Position numbers and translations under genes: made by a program | In this document: positions 24,541 to 35,200 of the stretch, in pieces | Position numbering within the stretch: position 1 is the stretch's first letter | Layout of the letters: the number at the start of each line of letters is the position of its first letter | Assembly: GCA_003254905.1 (NCBI GenBank) | Contig: QANU01014009.1 | Location: 429,457-493,456 of the forward strand | From: Nissolia schottii | Taxonomy: Eukaryota; Streptophyta; Magnoliopsida; Fabales; Fabaceae | Reading direction: 5' to 3' | DNA length: 64,000 nt | Notes under the pieces: model-generated | What the model saw: the letters and a program-made list of their open reading frames with translations, nothing else | Databases searched by the model: none | Told to the model about the DNA's origin: nothing

Positions 24541-25824
24541 GGGGTCTCCTCTTCCCTTTAATAGAGGTTTCCTGTGAGTGTTTAGACTTACTAATTCACT
24601 CAAGAGCTTGAGAAGTCACACTTTTGTGAGACTTTTCGCTCTAGTTATATTTTTATTTCTTTTCTCCCCCTCGTCTTCCATTCGTGGGGAAGCAGTGCAT
24701 CCACGTAGGGTGTATCAGGAGCTCCCAACTTAGTGCTCCTTAGCGGTCAACCATTTTCAAGTGAATGGCTTTCTTCACGATCTATCTTAAACCATATATT
24801 TATTTTTAAATTTATTTATTTATTGTATTTATTTTATGTATGCATGTTTTATAAAATCCTAGGAGGTGGAATTTATTATTTTATTTATGTATTTATGAAG
24901 TTAGTTATTATTTTAATTAGTTAGTTATTTTTCTCATGATTATTTATTTAGAAACTCTTTATTTACGCAGTAGATATTTACGAAACTATTTTAGAAAATT
25001 ATGAAACTATTTTAGAATCACATGAGATGATGCATTTTACTGCATTAAATATATTCATGTTGTGTGTGTATGATTAGTATTAAGCGATATAGATATTCAT
25101 ATTGTTTAGTTAAACCCTTAATAAAAAATCATGATTAAGAAAAGATTCTGGTGGGAGAAGACTTATGTTAAGGAAAGGTTCCGGCTAAGAACAAGACTTG
25201 GTACTTAAGATATTCATTGTAACGCACCTCTCTTATCTAGAAACATCCCTAAGCATGGGATTTTAGTCTACCTTTATTTTTCCAAGATAAAACACTTAAA
25301 AACATTAAGTCATTTTATGCTATCAGTATAAGGATTATGTTATATTATCATGTTATGTATTTTAAAACTGTTTTCATGGGAGAAAATCTAGGATAGAACC
25401 ATAAGTCAGCGACAACCTACGTTGACCTTAGTATACCTTGTACGATCGTAAAGTAGAATATGATTCATGTAGATTTAGGGCAAAACCGTAAAACCCGAAC
25501 ATGACAATCTGTGATGCCTGATGTCATGTATCATGTGGATTAAGGCTAATTATCAAGAATCTATGGACTCGAGTAGTGTATCTCCAATTGTTGTGACCTA
25601 GGTACTTGGGTAGTGCACCAAGACAAAATATCAGGAATCTATGGTCTCGGGCAGTGTATTCCCAACTGTCGTGGCCCAGATACTTGGGTAGTGCGTCCAG
25701 GATATGGCATCATAAAGCCAACTCGTAATGCTCCGAATGTCTATTTAGAGAGCTCCCTACTTGATTATGTTCTTATATGTTTTTAAGATTATTATTATTA
25801 TTATATGAATGTTTTCATGACTGT

Positions 25825-25857
25825 TATATATATATATATGTGTGTGTGTGTGTATGT
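25825..25857. repeat. (TA)n(TG)n microsatellite
   Basis: A run of TA dinucleotides passes directly into TG dinucleotides inside the inner LTR. Confidence 0.8.
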
Positions 25858-27002
25858 ATTGCATTTGCATGTCATGGTTACGAACTATCCCATGTTGCCA
25901 TGGAGTTTGTCATTCACTGAGCGATGACTCACTCCTCATCAACCTTTTCTCAGATACCGTTGACGAAGACACGTCGCTCGTTTAGTAGATCTCAACAATT
26001 TGGATTCTTAATGAGCTTCATGTTGTCATGAAGTATTCTTTAGTTATTTCAGTGCTTAGGATAGTTTACATTCATGTCAATTTATAGAGTGTTCTAGTGG
26101 AATACAAGTAGTGTGTAACGTATTTTGAATTATATATATTTCGTATCTTGTAAAAGATCTTTTATTCATTCTATATTAAGATGTTCAGATTTTATTTAAA
26201 TGTATTTCTTTTTTGTTTATAAAACCTACACTTTTTCATGATTACCACGTTAATAGACTTTCATAAGGGAACTAGTTCCTTGTGTGCTAGTAATGATTTT
26301 TGAGGTCGTTACATCAACATCCCCACAATTATATTCAGTATATGGGGTCAGTGTCCCTACAACTTAAGGGTATGCGTACCTTCAGAGATCCAGTATCCAG
26401 GTTTCAATGTATCCAGAACTACAAGAATTTATCTTGGTGAAGCAAGGTCGAGCTCGCACTCCCTTGAATCAAGGATCGAGAGACATCTCTCCTCACGTCC
26501 CTCCGCCAGAGGCAGAAACACGTTGCAGACAGAAAACATATTTACTTTTTAACAATTACTTTTCAACTTGCTTTCATGTGCCTTATTTATTGTATTATAT
26601 GTAGTATATGTAATGTGAGTGGTACCGAGGTACCCGCCACTGAGCTGATAACTTACTCTTCTGTCTTATTGTTTTCAAATACAGTAGAAGAAGATGAGAA
26701 CGTCCCCCTCGCCCAATATCTATGAGGTCCAGCATTAGTGGTAAGCTTTACTTTGCAATGGGGTTTACCAAGAGTTATTTATTAGATATGCTCTAGATCA
26801 CTTAGGCAGGACCCCATTTCCGACATACATATATTAGTTATTTTAGTATTTATTTCTGACATGATGTAATTCAAGATATTATTTGAAGTATATTTATACA
26901 GACCAGTTATTTACTAATATCACGTATGAGCGTTATACCACGTCAAACCTTTCGTAGGAGAAGTAGCCCTACATGCAGTCACGTCCTAGTTAGGGCGTGA
27001 CA

Positions 27003-28780
27003 AAGATAGTCAAGAAAATGAGTAGAGATGAAAATAATTTTAGAATTCCTTGTGAAGAGAAGGAAATTGAAATTCACTATTTTGAAGTTTATAAAATATC
27101 TCAAAAAATACTTGTGTTTTATAGGAATTTTGGCTAATAAAGAATTATGGACTGTTCATCATAAACATGAATTAAAAACTTTGTAACTAGAAGGATTACA
27201 ATGTAATTCTTCTATTGAATAGAGCCTTTCAGTGAGAATGCGATTTTGGAAGAAGAGAATTACCAATTACCAATAAATATAAAGACTCGGGCAATTCTTG
27301 GAATTGTATGAATACAAAGATAAATTGATGAAACAAAGTACAATAATTGATGAAAAATAACTCTAATCCTAGGAAATTAAAAGGTAGAACACAAGTAAAT
27401 GAGAAGTACTTTGATTCTTCTCGGGAGTCGTATGTCGCTGGGACTTAATTGTGAGTGTGAGAATTTTACAAGTGTTTTCCAAATCCTAATATGTCCTTAA
27501 GTGGCCTATTCATAGGCGCATGCATGTTTGTCAAGTGTTTACTGATTGGTTGACATTTGCATCAGGGTTTCGACTTCATTCCACTTCACGGACGATTTGC
27601 TAACCGCTCCTTTGAGGTCTTTTGCGCGTCCTTTGTAACTGTTGTGCACTACCTATTGGTAACTCCTCAAATACGTGTTAGTTCTGAATAAGTTTCTTAC
27701 TTTCAATTTTCAATTTCAAATAGAAGCGCCAACAATTATATTTTCATATATTTGATGACACAAATGATCATTATCTCTCTTTGGCTCTGAAAATCATTCA
27801 AGATTCAAAGAAGGTCAATACTTCTTAGGCTTGTCTGAGCGACCCTATCTTTATGAACCTTACATTATTTGTCCATCTTTCAGATTACTCCTTACCATTC
27901 GGTCGCCACTTGACTATAGCTCGAACTCACAAGATCGCCTTTGGCTATTCTTCATAATTTGGTTGACACTTATGGTTTGACTTCACAAAGTCACTTCTGG
28001 CTATTCTTCACTACTGGGATGACACTTATGGTTTGACCTCATAGGGTCGCTTCTCGTTCTTTGATTTGGTTCGTACCTCTATGTGAGTCCATAGGTCAAC
28101 TATTTATTCCTGAGTTATATTATCAAGATTGGCTAAGAAGGTTTGCCTAGCCTGATCCTTTCTTAGATGACTCGTCATCAATACTTGTCCTTTGACATTC
28201 TTTTGTATTTTACTTTAATACCCTTATTATAAAATCCTTATATTTCATTTAAAAATCATTCAGGTATAACAACTTATAAATTCGAAATTTGTTTATTTGA
28301 TATTCAAGCAAAAAGTTTTGTAACAAGTTGATTAAAATCCTTTAAAAATTATATTACTCTCTAAAAATACGTCATCCAAACACAACCTTAAGGTTTGAGA
28401 CGATGATTTAGGATGCCTCCACTCCATTGGCGGCAAGTCGAGGTGGTTTGTGGTGGAGGCACCAGGCGGCATTTTTGAACAATTTGATGTGGTGAGGAAT
28501 TCGTAGTATGTAGTTGTGCAAGAACTCTCAATGAATGAATGGTAAAATGAAGATACTCCTCATTCATTGAACTAGTATGGTACAAAGAGATGAGCCCACA
28601 AGCGTTTTAACCAACCAATTATTTCTAATAACATAAAATAACTAATTAACTACTCACTTAACAAAATAATTAATCTTGTACCAAGACTAATCTATCATTA
28701 AGCTATGAATGTACAATTATTGTTATATCCTAATAATTGGGAGGGATTCTTACTTTGTTCCATTTAAATGTTTCACACAT
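27003..28780. other. Gene-free region with a local ~60-bp duplication
   Basis: No gene is supported. Around 27940-28060 the words TGACACTTATGGTTTGAC and TGGCTATTCTTCA recur at about 60-bp spacing, a short tandem duplication. The stretch reads like retroelement LTR debris but I could not define its ends. Confidence 0.4.
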
Positions 28781-29724
28781 TAACATTGTGAGTCATAATG
28801 CAGATATGTCAAACATCCAATAAAGTATAGTGGCACAAATATTGTCGCCTATCTCTTTATCAAATAAATAAAAAACTGAGTCAACCCAATAAAATGTAGT
28901 ATAGGCTAACTCGAGTCGTCTCACAAAGAAGCAATTTAAAACCAAATCAAGTACTTTGGGGGTTGTTTGAAGTAGATTACAAGAAGTTAACAATTAATTG
29001 AAATAGTACCCCGTATAAGGTTCTGCACAGATCAATGATTAATTATTGGTTCTAAAATCAATTATTCATAAAAGAGGTGTTGTTTACTAGTTAAAAATCT
29101 CTAACTAATATGCAATGCACCTAAGAGCTCACGATTGCTCTCTCCTAAGCACCAACTAGTACAAGAGTTAACAATCGAGACATTTCAAACACCTATACTA
29201 ATTTGGTTACCCAATTACACAACTTAATTTAACCGGATTAATTCCTCAAATTTTCCTTAGTGGCTTGGTTAATTCTCATTGACCAACTTGAATTTACCAA
29301 TCCTAATAATCATAATTCAACAAATCCTACAATCATCAAGATTTACTAACTTAAAATTAACCCTAATTAATATCATGTGATTGCTATGTTACCAATTAGA
29401 AAAGAAAAGAGAATTATGAATTATCATAAAGCACAAGAACCTCTAATTAATCTTAATACTAGAATTACCGCATGCAAGATATCAAGAAACTCCTCCTCCA
29501 TAGGTGGACGATAAAAACTCATAATGATAAATAAATTAAATATAAAACAGATATGAAAAATAAGGAAAACCTTAATTGAAATTAAAGGTGAAAACAAAGT
29601 CAAATATGAAAGAATTCGAACATAATTGCAAGAGCTCCAACAATGTTTGAATGCAAATAAACTACCGGAGCAGTTGATGAAAGCCTTTTTAACCACTTTC
29701 TCGGATCTTGACCCAGTCTGATTT
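28781..29724 (-). mobile_element. Athila/Tat-like LTR fragment (3' part)
   Basis: On the minus strand this reads like the leader side of a plant Athila/Tat LTR: a series of clauses such as GCTTAGGAGAGAGCAATCG and a run of 'taattaatc' words, without coding. It abuts the LTR at 29725-31328. A matching U3-like piece with a TATAAATA box on the minus strand lies at 31329-31460, so this fragment and that one may be two halves of a single LTR split by the middle one. Confidence 0.35.
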
Positions 29725-31328
29725 TGTCACAACCGTGCCAATCTCGTCGAAAGCTTATCTACGCTTTTGTCGTTCAAATTAAATATATACCTACTTTACG
29801 GCTTTCAGATCCACAAGGGATCCAATTGCAGTATAGTCGGGTATAGTCGAATCCACAGAGAGTTGCAAAAATACCGTTCTTGAGTTTGGTTAATTAAACA
29901 ATGGAGTGAAGGATTTGATAATTGTTTTGATAATTAAACTATGTAAATAAACAACATAAAAGTAAATAGGGAACAAATCAGAGGTAGTTCCGGAGCTTGT
30001 TGGAAATTTTAATCACATCATAGTTTCATGCATCTAGTTACTTATTACATAGAACTATCATTTGATTGCCCGCCACCAGTTCTTAACTTGTCATCACTTT
30101 TGCGCATGACAAGATTATAGGTTTCCTTTGTTAAACTGTCACTTTCGCACACAAGCTTAACAAAGTACGCCAGCACTAATCCAAATGTTAAAACGGCTAA
30201 CCTTTATTCTAGTTATGGCAACAAGATTAGATGAAATAGTTTAGTTCCGACTCTAATGGTTGTAACTCTCGTTCACAACGTTCAAGTCTAGAATCTAGTT
30301 AAGCATAATGATGTTGATCTTAACTTGGTTATGATTTAATAAGTATAACTGTCGTTCATACAACTAAATCCCAAATCAAGAATCAAAACATTAAGCAAAG
30401 ACTAGCATTAAGTGGAAAACCATTTAAGCAAATCAGAAGAAAAAGATAGATTCATATGCAATAGCTACGTGGATACAAGCAAACTACAATAATGACCAAA
30501 ATCCCAACAAAAAGAGGATTAGGAATCCATCTTACAAGAGTATCTCGGAGGCAAGGTTTGGACGCTTACCATGACACGTTATCACACCGTCATGGCCACG
30601 GCTTCGCCAAGCTTCCTTGATTCTCCCGGCTCCTTCACAAGCCTCCTCTTTGTTCCTAACCTAAACTAACTAAACTAAGCTTGAAAGTGCAAGAAATGTG
30701 TAAAGGAATGAAGTTGTGGGGGGAAGAAGAGATGGTCTTGAATGGATGCTCGACCTCCCTAGTTATAGGCAAGATCTGGGGTCCATCGCTCAGCGGTTTG
30801 GGTACAACCGCTGAGCGATTCAGTCCTTTTCGTTGAGCGGCGGCGCGTAATCGTTGAGCGGCTTATCCCTTTACGCGGAGTAATAAATGCTCCGGCAGCT
30901 TTTGCAAGGCGGCGCTGACGTGGCAGGGCGGTGCTAGGCTGGCTCCAGCTGGCGCAATAAATGCGCCGCTCGCAAGTTGGTCCTGGAGGTACAATCGCTC
31001 AGCGGTACAGGTACCACCGCTGAGCGGTTAGCCTTTTATCGCTGAGCGAAGCAAGCCTAATCGCTGAGCGATTAGTCCATTAGCGCTGAGCGATATTGAC
31101 CTTGTGCTGAGCGGTCTTTACACCTGGTTCCTCTTTTAAGCTCTTTTTTCGCTTTTGCCCTTTTTTCCATTCTTCATGGGATTCTTCTAATTATTTATGC
31201 TTGCATCCGTTCTTCAAAATATATTGAAAACCTACAAAAATGGGGATTTAAGTTAGATAATTCTTTAAAACATAAGCGAATAAATGTCTTTTTGAATGAT
31301 GGAAATTGCGTATTTTGGGCATTTATCA
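29725..31328 (-). mobile_element. Athila/Tat-like LTR on the minus strand
   Basis: On the minus strand it starts TGATAAATGCCCAAAATACG and ends GGTTGTGACA. It contains the 'attcgactatacccgactata' and 'caattggatccc' phrases common near the U5 end of plant Tat/Athila LTRs. At 30785-31115 it carries about ten copies of CGCTGAGCG or its reverse complement. No protein-coding region. The expected 5-bp target duplication was not found, so the boundaries may be slightly off. Confidence 0.45.
30785..31115. repeat. Cluster of CGCTNAGCG palindromic motifs
   Basis: About ten copies of CGCTGAGCG or CGCTCAGCG (with some GTTGAGCG variants) occur in 330 bp, often followed by G or A T/C. The core CGCTNAGCG is its own reverse complement. 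The same motif appears three times in the unrelated solo LTR near 6062-6092. Confidence 0.7.
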
Positions 31329-31870
31329 GCAGTGAGCACCACTAACAAAGAGTTACAGTGTTAGAAAATAAATATAAAACTGTAGACAAATTGGTCTAGG
31401 AGACAGAGCATGAAATTTTGGTGTTTTCCTTCACCCTATATCTATTTATAATTCCTTGCGTCTAATTCACTTTTGGGTTGTTTGAAGGAATTGAATTCAA
31501 GTTAGATTTCAATTCTTGCCATTTTTTAATTTCAAAGCAAGGAATTGAATTCCAATTTTTGAGGGAATTCAATTCCATGTGATTCCAAAGAGCTGGGCAG
31601 CAAGAGTGTCCAAGAATTTTGACTTGGTCGTGTAGTGATATATATTTTTCGGCATTTTTTTGTTTTCTTAATTTTTCTGTTTTATTCTTATGTTGTTTTT
31701 CCGTCATGTCAAGATTTCAGTTATGTTTTTTTTTTTTAAATAAATTTGTTTTACAGACAACCCGTTTAGCCCATTATTTCGTTTGGGTTGAGCCGGTTAA
31801 GATTTTCTTCCCCAACTACGAAACGAGCTAGCCAGTATTCAATTTATTTTTGTTTGTCATTAGCCTATAA
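31329..31870. other. Gene-free stretch with LTR-like and MITE-like debris
   Basis: On the minus strand TATAAATA (31443-31450) looks like an LTR promoter. At 31480-31590 the palindromic word GAATTGAATTC recurs, as in some MITEs. No gene. Confidence 0.35.
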
Positions 31871-32223
31871 TGGGCCAGCCCGACCCGTTTAACAGGCCCA
31901 ATAGGCATAAAGCGGTGCGTTTCGGAGGTTACTTTGATAGTTGATGCCGCCGAGATTCCTCCTCTGTTGTCATTAAAAGCAAGAACTGTGAAACTGAGCA
32001 GGAGTAGCGCGCCTCCAACGCCCGCCGCCGCTTCCTACGACAGCCGCTTGATATCTCACTCAACCGTCAGTCCCTCTTTCCTTTTCTTCTTTCAATATCG
32101 GAGCCCCAAATTTTTTTATATGCATATACTATTTTCCATCACTCTTTGCCTAGAATTCATTAGCTGAATTTTTCAACTTGTGTTTCCAGTGAGAGTCACT
32201 GTTCCTCGGTGCTTTTAGGGTTT
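31871..32223 (+). promoter_or_regulatory. Promoter and 5' UTR of the Pumilio gene: site II and telo-box motifs
   Basis: TGGGCC at 31871-31876 and GGCCCA at 31895-31900 are site II (TCP-type) elements in both orientations, and TAGGGTTT at 32216-32223 is a reversed telo box (AAACCCTA). This pair is known from plant promoters of ribosome-biogenesis and translation genes, which fits the role of the gene. A 5' UTR intron is possible (CGTCAG... to TTTCCAG/TGAGAG, acceptor near 32190), but this is inference. No TATA box was seen. Confidence 0.45.
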
Positions 32224-32271
32224 CTTCCGGTTCAAAAAAAGCCATTGACGTTTGATGCTGGAGCTGCCTCA

Positions 32272-35200
32272 ATGGGCGAGCACCACTACAACCAAGGCGA
32301 AGGAGGCAAGTCAGGGATGAAGAATAAGAAGCATAAGAAGAAAGGGATTATTGGCTCCCAATCCCATCATACACATGATTCCAATAAAGGCAAGAAGAAC
32401 TTCAACCATCGAAACTCTTCAGCGCTTCAACCATCTCGTATTAGGTATTCCTTCCACCTTGTTCTGTTTCCCCTCATTTTTTTTAACACGTATACTGTAT
32501 AATGGTGCGTTTTTTTTAGCTTATTTGATGAGAAAATCACTTTCTTGACTAAAATAATCAGTCTTCATATATTTAGATAATTTTTTTAAAAACAATCTGA
32601 ATTCAAAAAAGAAAAAAAAATTCGGCTGAAAGTACCAACATAGTCCTCGAAATTTTAAAACGTCTTCATTAATCCCTGAAATTTAAAAAAATTGCCAATA
32701 AAAGGACTAACGGGGGCAACAATTTTGAAATTTCAGGACTAAGTTGACACTTTATTTTTTGGGATTAAAGTTGGCACTTAACCCTTTCAGTTCTCTATAA
32801 CCAAGATCAACTTTTTAATCATTGTTTTAAGTTGAAACAAACTCACCCAATATCCAACATAATGTTGATGATTTACGTAATAATAATCATATTTGCAGGA
32901 AACAGGTTGACCCTGGAATATCTAAATACTTCTCAGAAATTGCTAATCTTTTTGAAAGTAAAGAGGTTGAATTGGAGGAACGGTCATTTATATGTGGCAA
33001 TGCTCTTGAAGAAGCCAGGGGAATAGAATTTGAGATTGCAACTGATTATATCCTAAGCCACACTCTGGAAGCCATCGTTCAGGGCTGTGATGTAGACCAC
33101 ATTTGTACTTTCCTTCAAAATTGTGCCAATGACTTCCCTTCTATTGCCATGGACAGATCCGGTTCTCATGTAGCTGAGGCAGCCCTCAAGTCTTTATCTG
33201 CTCATGTTCAAGATGACGACGCTCGCCCACAAGTTGAGGAGGCTTTGACCACATTATGCAAGGTGCAATGCAATTAATACTAGTTCTAACATGGAAATCA
33301 ATGTTAATAATATATTGGCTATCAGATAATACTATTCCATGATTTCCAGCCCCTGCTTTAAATGTATTGATTATGTACATTTGGCTTGCGTGTTATTTAC
33401 TAGCTAAATAGGTAGTTGATGTTGGGCATACATATTTTGAATCGTGTCAGATTATGGATGAAGATATTGGGTTCTACTGTAAATGTGAATTCTTAATTTC
33501 TTATATGCATAATTGTCGTTTGGCAGGTGATTGCAACTAGTTGTGTCGATGTGATGTGTAATTGTTATGGTTCTCATGTGCTTCGGAGTCTTCTTTGCCT
33601 TTGTAAGGGAGTACAACCAGATAAGTCTGAATACTATTTTTCAAAACAATCAACTGTACTAGCAGGGCGGTTGAATTTGAAGGAACTTCCTTCCATGAAA
33701 CATGATGCTGAAAATTTTCAGTATGGATTTCCAAATTTACTCAAGTTACTTGTGTCAGAGATGTTAAAGCCTGCTAGAAAATGCATCAAGACCTTACAAG
33801 TTGACCCATTCAGCAGTTTGGTTTTTCAGGCATGATTTCCTAATATATTTATTTATTGTTTATTCAACAAATACCTGTAAAGCATCAAGCTTGGTTTGGC
33901 CCTTTTTGTTATTAGCTTAGTGGGCAGTCTCCTTAAGGCTTAGTTTGGTAAAGCTTTTTTAGAGGGTGCTCCTCCTCTCAAAAAGAATGTCACTTTTTTG
34001 TGTTTGGTAAATACAAAAGATAAAGATCTTTTGCTCCTAACTTATGAGAGCTGGGGGTGCTTTTGACAGCTCTCAAAAGTAGCTTTTCAAAGCTGATTCG
34101 TGTTCTCTAAAATTTAAAAAGACTAAATAACCTTAAATTATAGAAATCCAACTTTATCCATTAAAATCTTGATTCTTCCTCATCAATCATTTATTATGTA
34201 TTTCTATTCTAGTCATTTTATATTTTAGGAGGAAATTTATAATATATTTATCAAACACTATTTTGTGACTTTTGCTTATTGAGAGCCACTTTTATCGTGT
34301 TTTACCAAGCAATATCACCGTGATTTTTTAAAAGTAGCTTTTTGAGAGCTCTGAGAGCTCAACAACTTTTGAAAAGTAACAGCTTTACCAAAACAAACCT
34401 AAGTGTGGTTGATGAAACTACTTTGAGATATAGCCTTCTTTTGTGTAAAATTTCTTTGGATATGCTTGCTTTGTATCATACTTTGAAGAGATTTCAAAAT
34501 TCGTCCTAATCCATGTTACCTCTTCGGTTAAAACATTTTCTGTGTTGACTTTATCTACTCAGTGCTATTTATTAATTATTATTATTATTATTTTATAACT
34601 TTTGTCCCTATCATCTCACTGTATTTTCTTTATTATGGCAGACAATTCTCAGGGTGCTAGCAGGCAATGATGAAGAGTTGCTATTTGTGATTCCTATCCT
34701 TCTTGGCTGCAAGGATGACAATAATTCAGAGGGCAATTTTATAGAAGATACAGTAGTGCCAGGGCTCATGAATTTGTTAAAGGAAGCTGAATTTAGCCAT
34801 CTAATGGAGGTGAGCAACCTCTAGATGAGGGAAAACTGTCTATAATTAGATAAAGTAGTGCTAGAGCTTGTGAATAACACAGAAGGTAAATCTTATTTTT
34901 AGATATTTTTCAAACTGTCTACAATGGACTAGAAATTTTGATATAGCTTTTCAGTAAGCAAAGTAGCATCAAATATTTCAAACTAACCCTTCCACGAATA
35001 TATAATCTCAAAGAAAGTTCAGTATTACAAGTAGCTAACTAATTATAGTAAATTATGTATTATTGATGAGATGTGTTACTCCCTAAAAATTGTCTCTTAG
35101 TGGACAGTGGTCTTAACATTTGATATTTTATGCTTGTAAATTGTTAGGTAGTACTTTATACAACCTTTAATGATGTCTACTTTCCCCGGCCATTGTATAT

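Larger units (their letters stand above)
24350..26313 (+). mobile_element. Inner solo LTR (Ty3/gypsy-like), with perfect target duplication
   Basis: A 1964-bp segment starts TATCACAACCC, where TG would be usual, and ends GGTCGTTACA. It is flanked by an exact 5-bp duplication, TCAAC (24345-24349 and 26314-26318). Removing it rejoins GGGGTCAAC to ATCCCCACA, restoring the tandem 'ggggtcagcgtccccacag' pattern of the outer LTR, which confirms a precise insertion. A TATAAAAG box lies at 24533. No internal region or second LTR remains, so the element was lost by LTR-LTR recombination. Confidence 0.8.
22239..27002 (+). mobile_element. Outer solo LTR (Ty3/gypsy-like), with two nested insertions
   Basis: Starts TGTGAAGACCCATATTCGG and ends TAGGGCGTGACA. 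A TATATA box is at 22383 and a (TC)n tract at about 22462-22486. After removing the hAT-like element (22809-23750) and the inner solo LTR (24350-26313) about 1.85 kb remains, a usual size for such an LTR, and no gag or pol is seen. GATAG precedes the left end (22234-22238) and also occurs two bases after the right end (27005-27009), so the target duplication or the exact end is uncertain. Outer and inner LTR share a block with GGTTAAGGAAAGG-like and TTGGTACTTAAG words (23940-24060 and 25110-25260). Confidence 0.6.

Noticed and set aside
31934..32167. Plus ORF of 77 residues upstream of the Pumilio start
   Set aside because: Lies in the presumed 5' UTR and its intron, and does not join in frame to the Puf reading frame.
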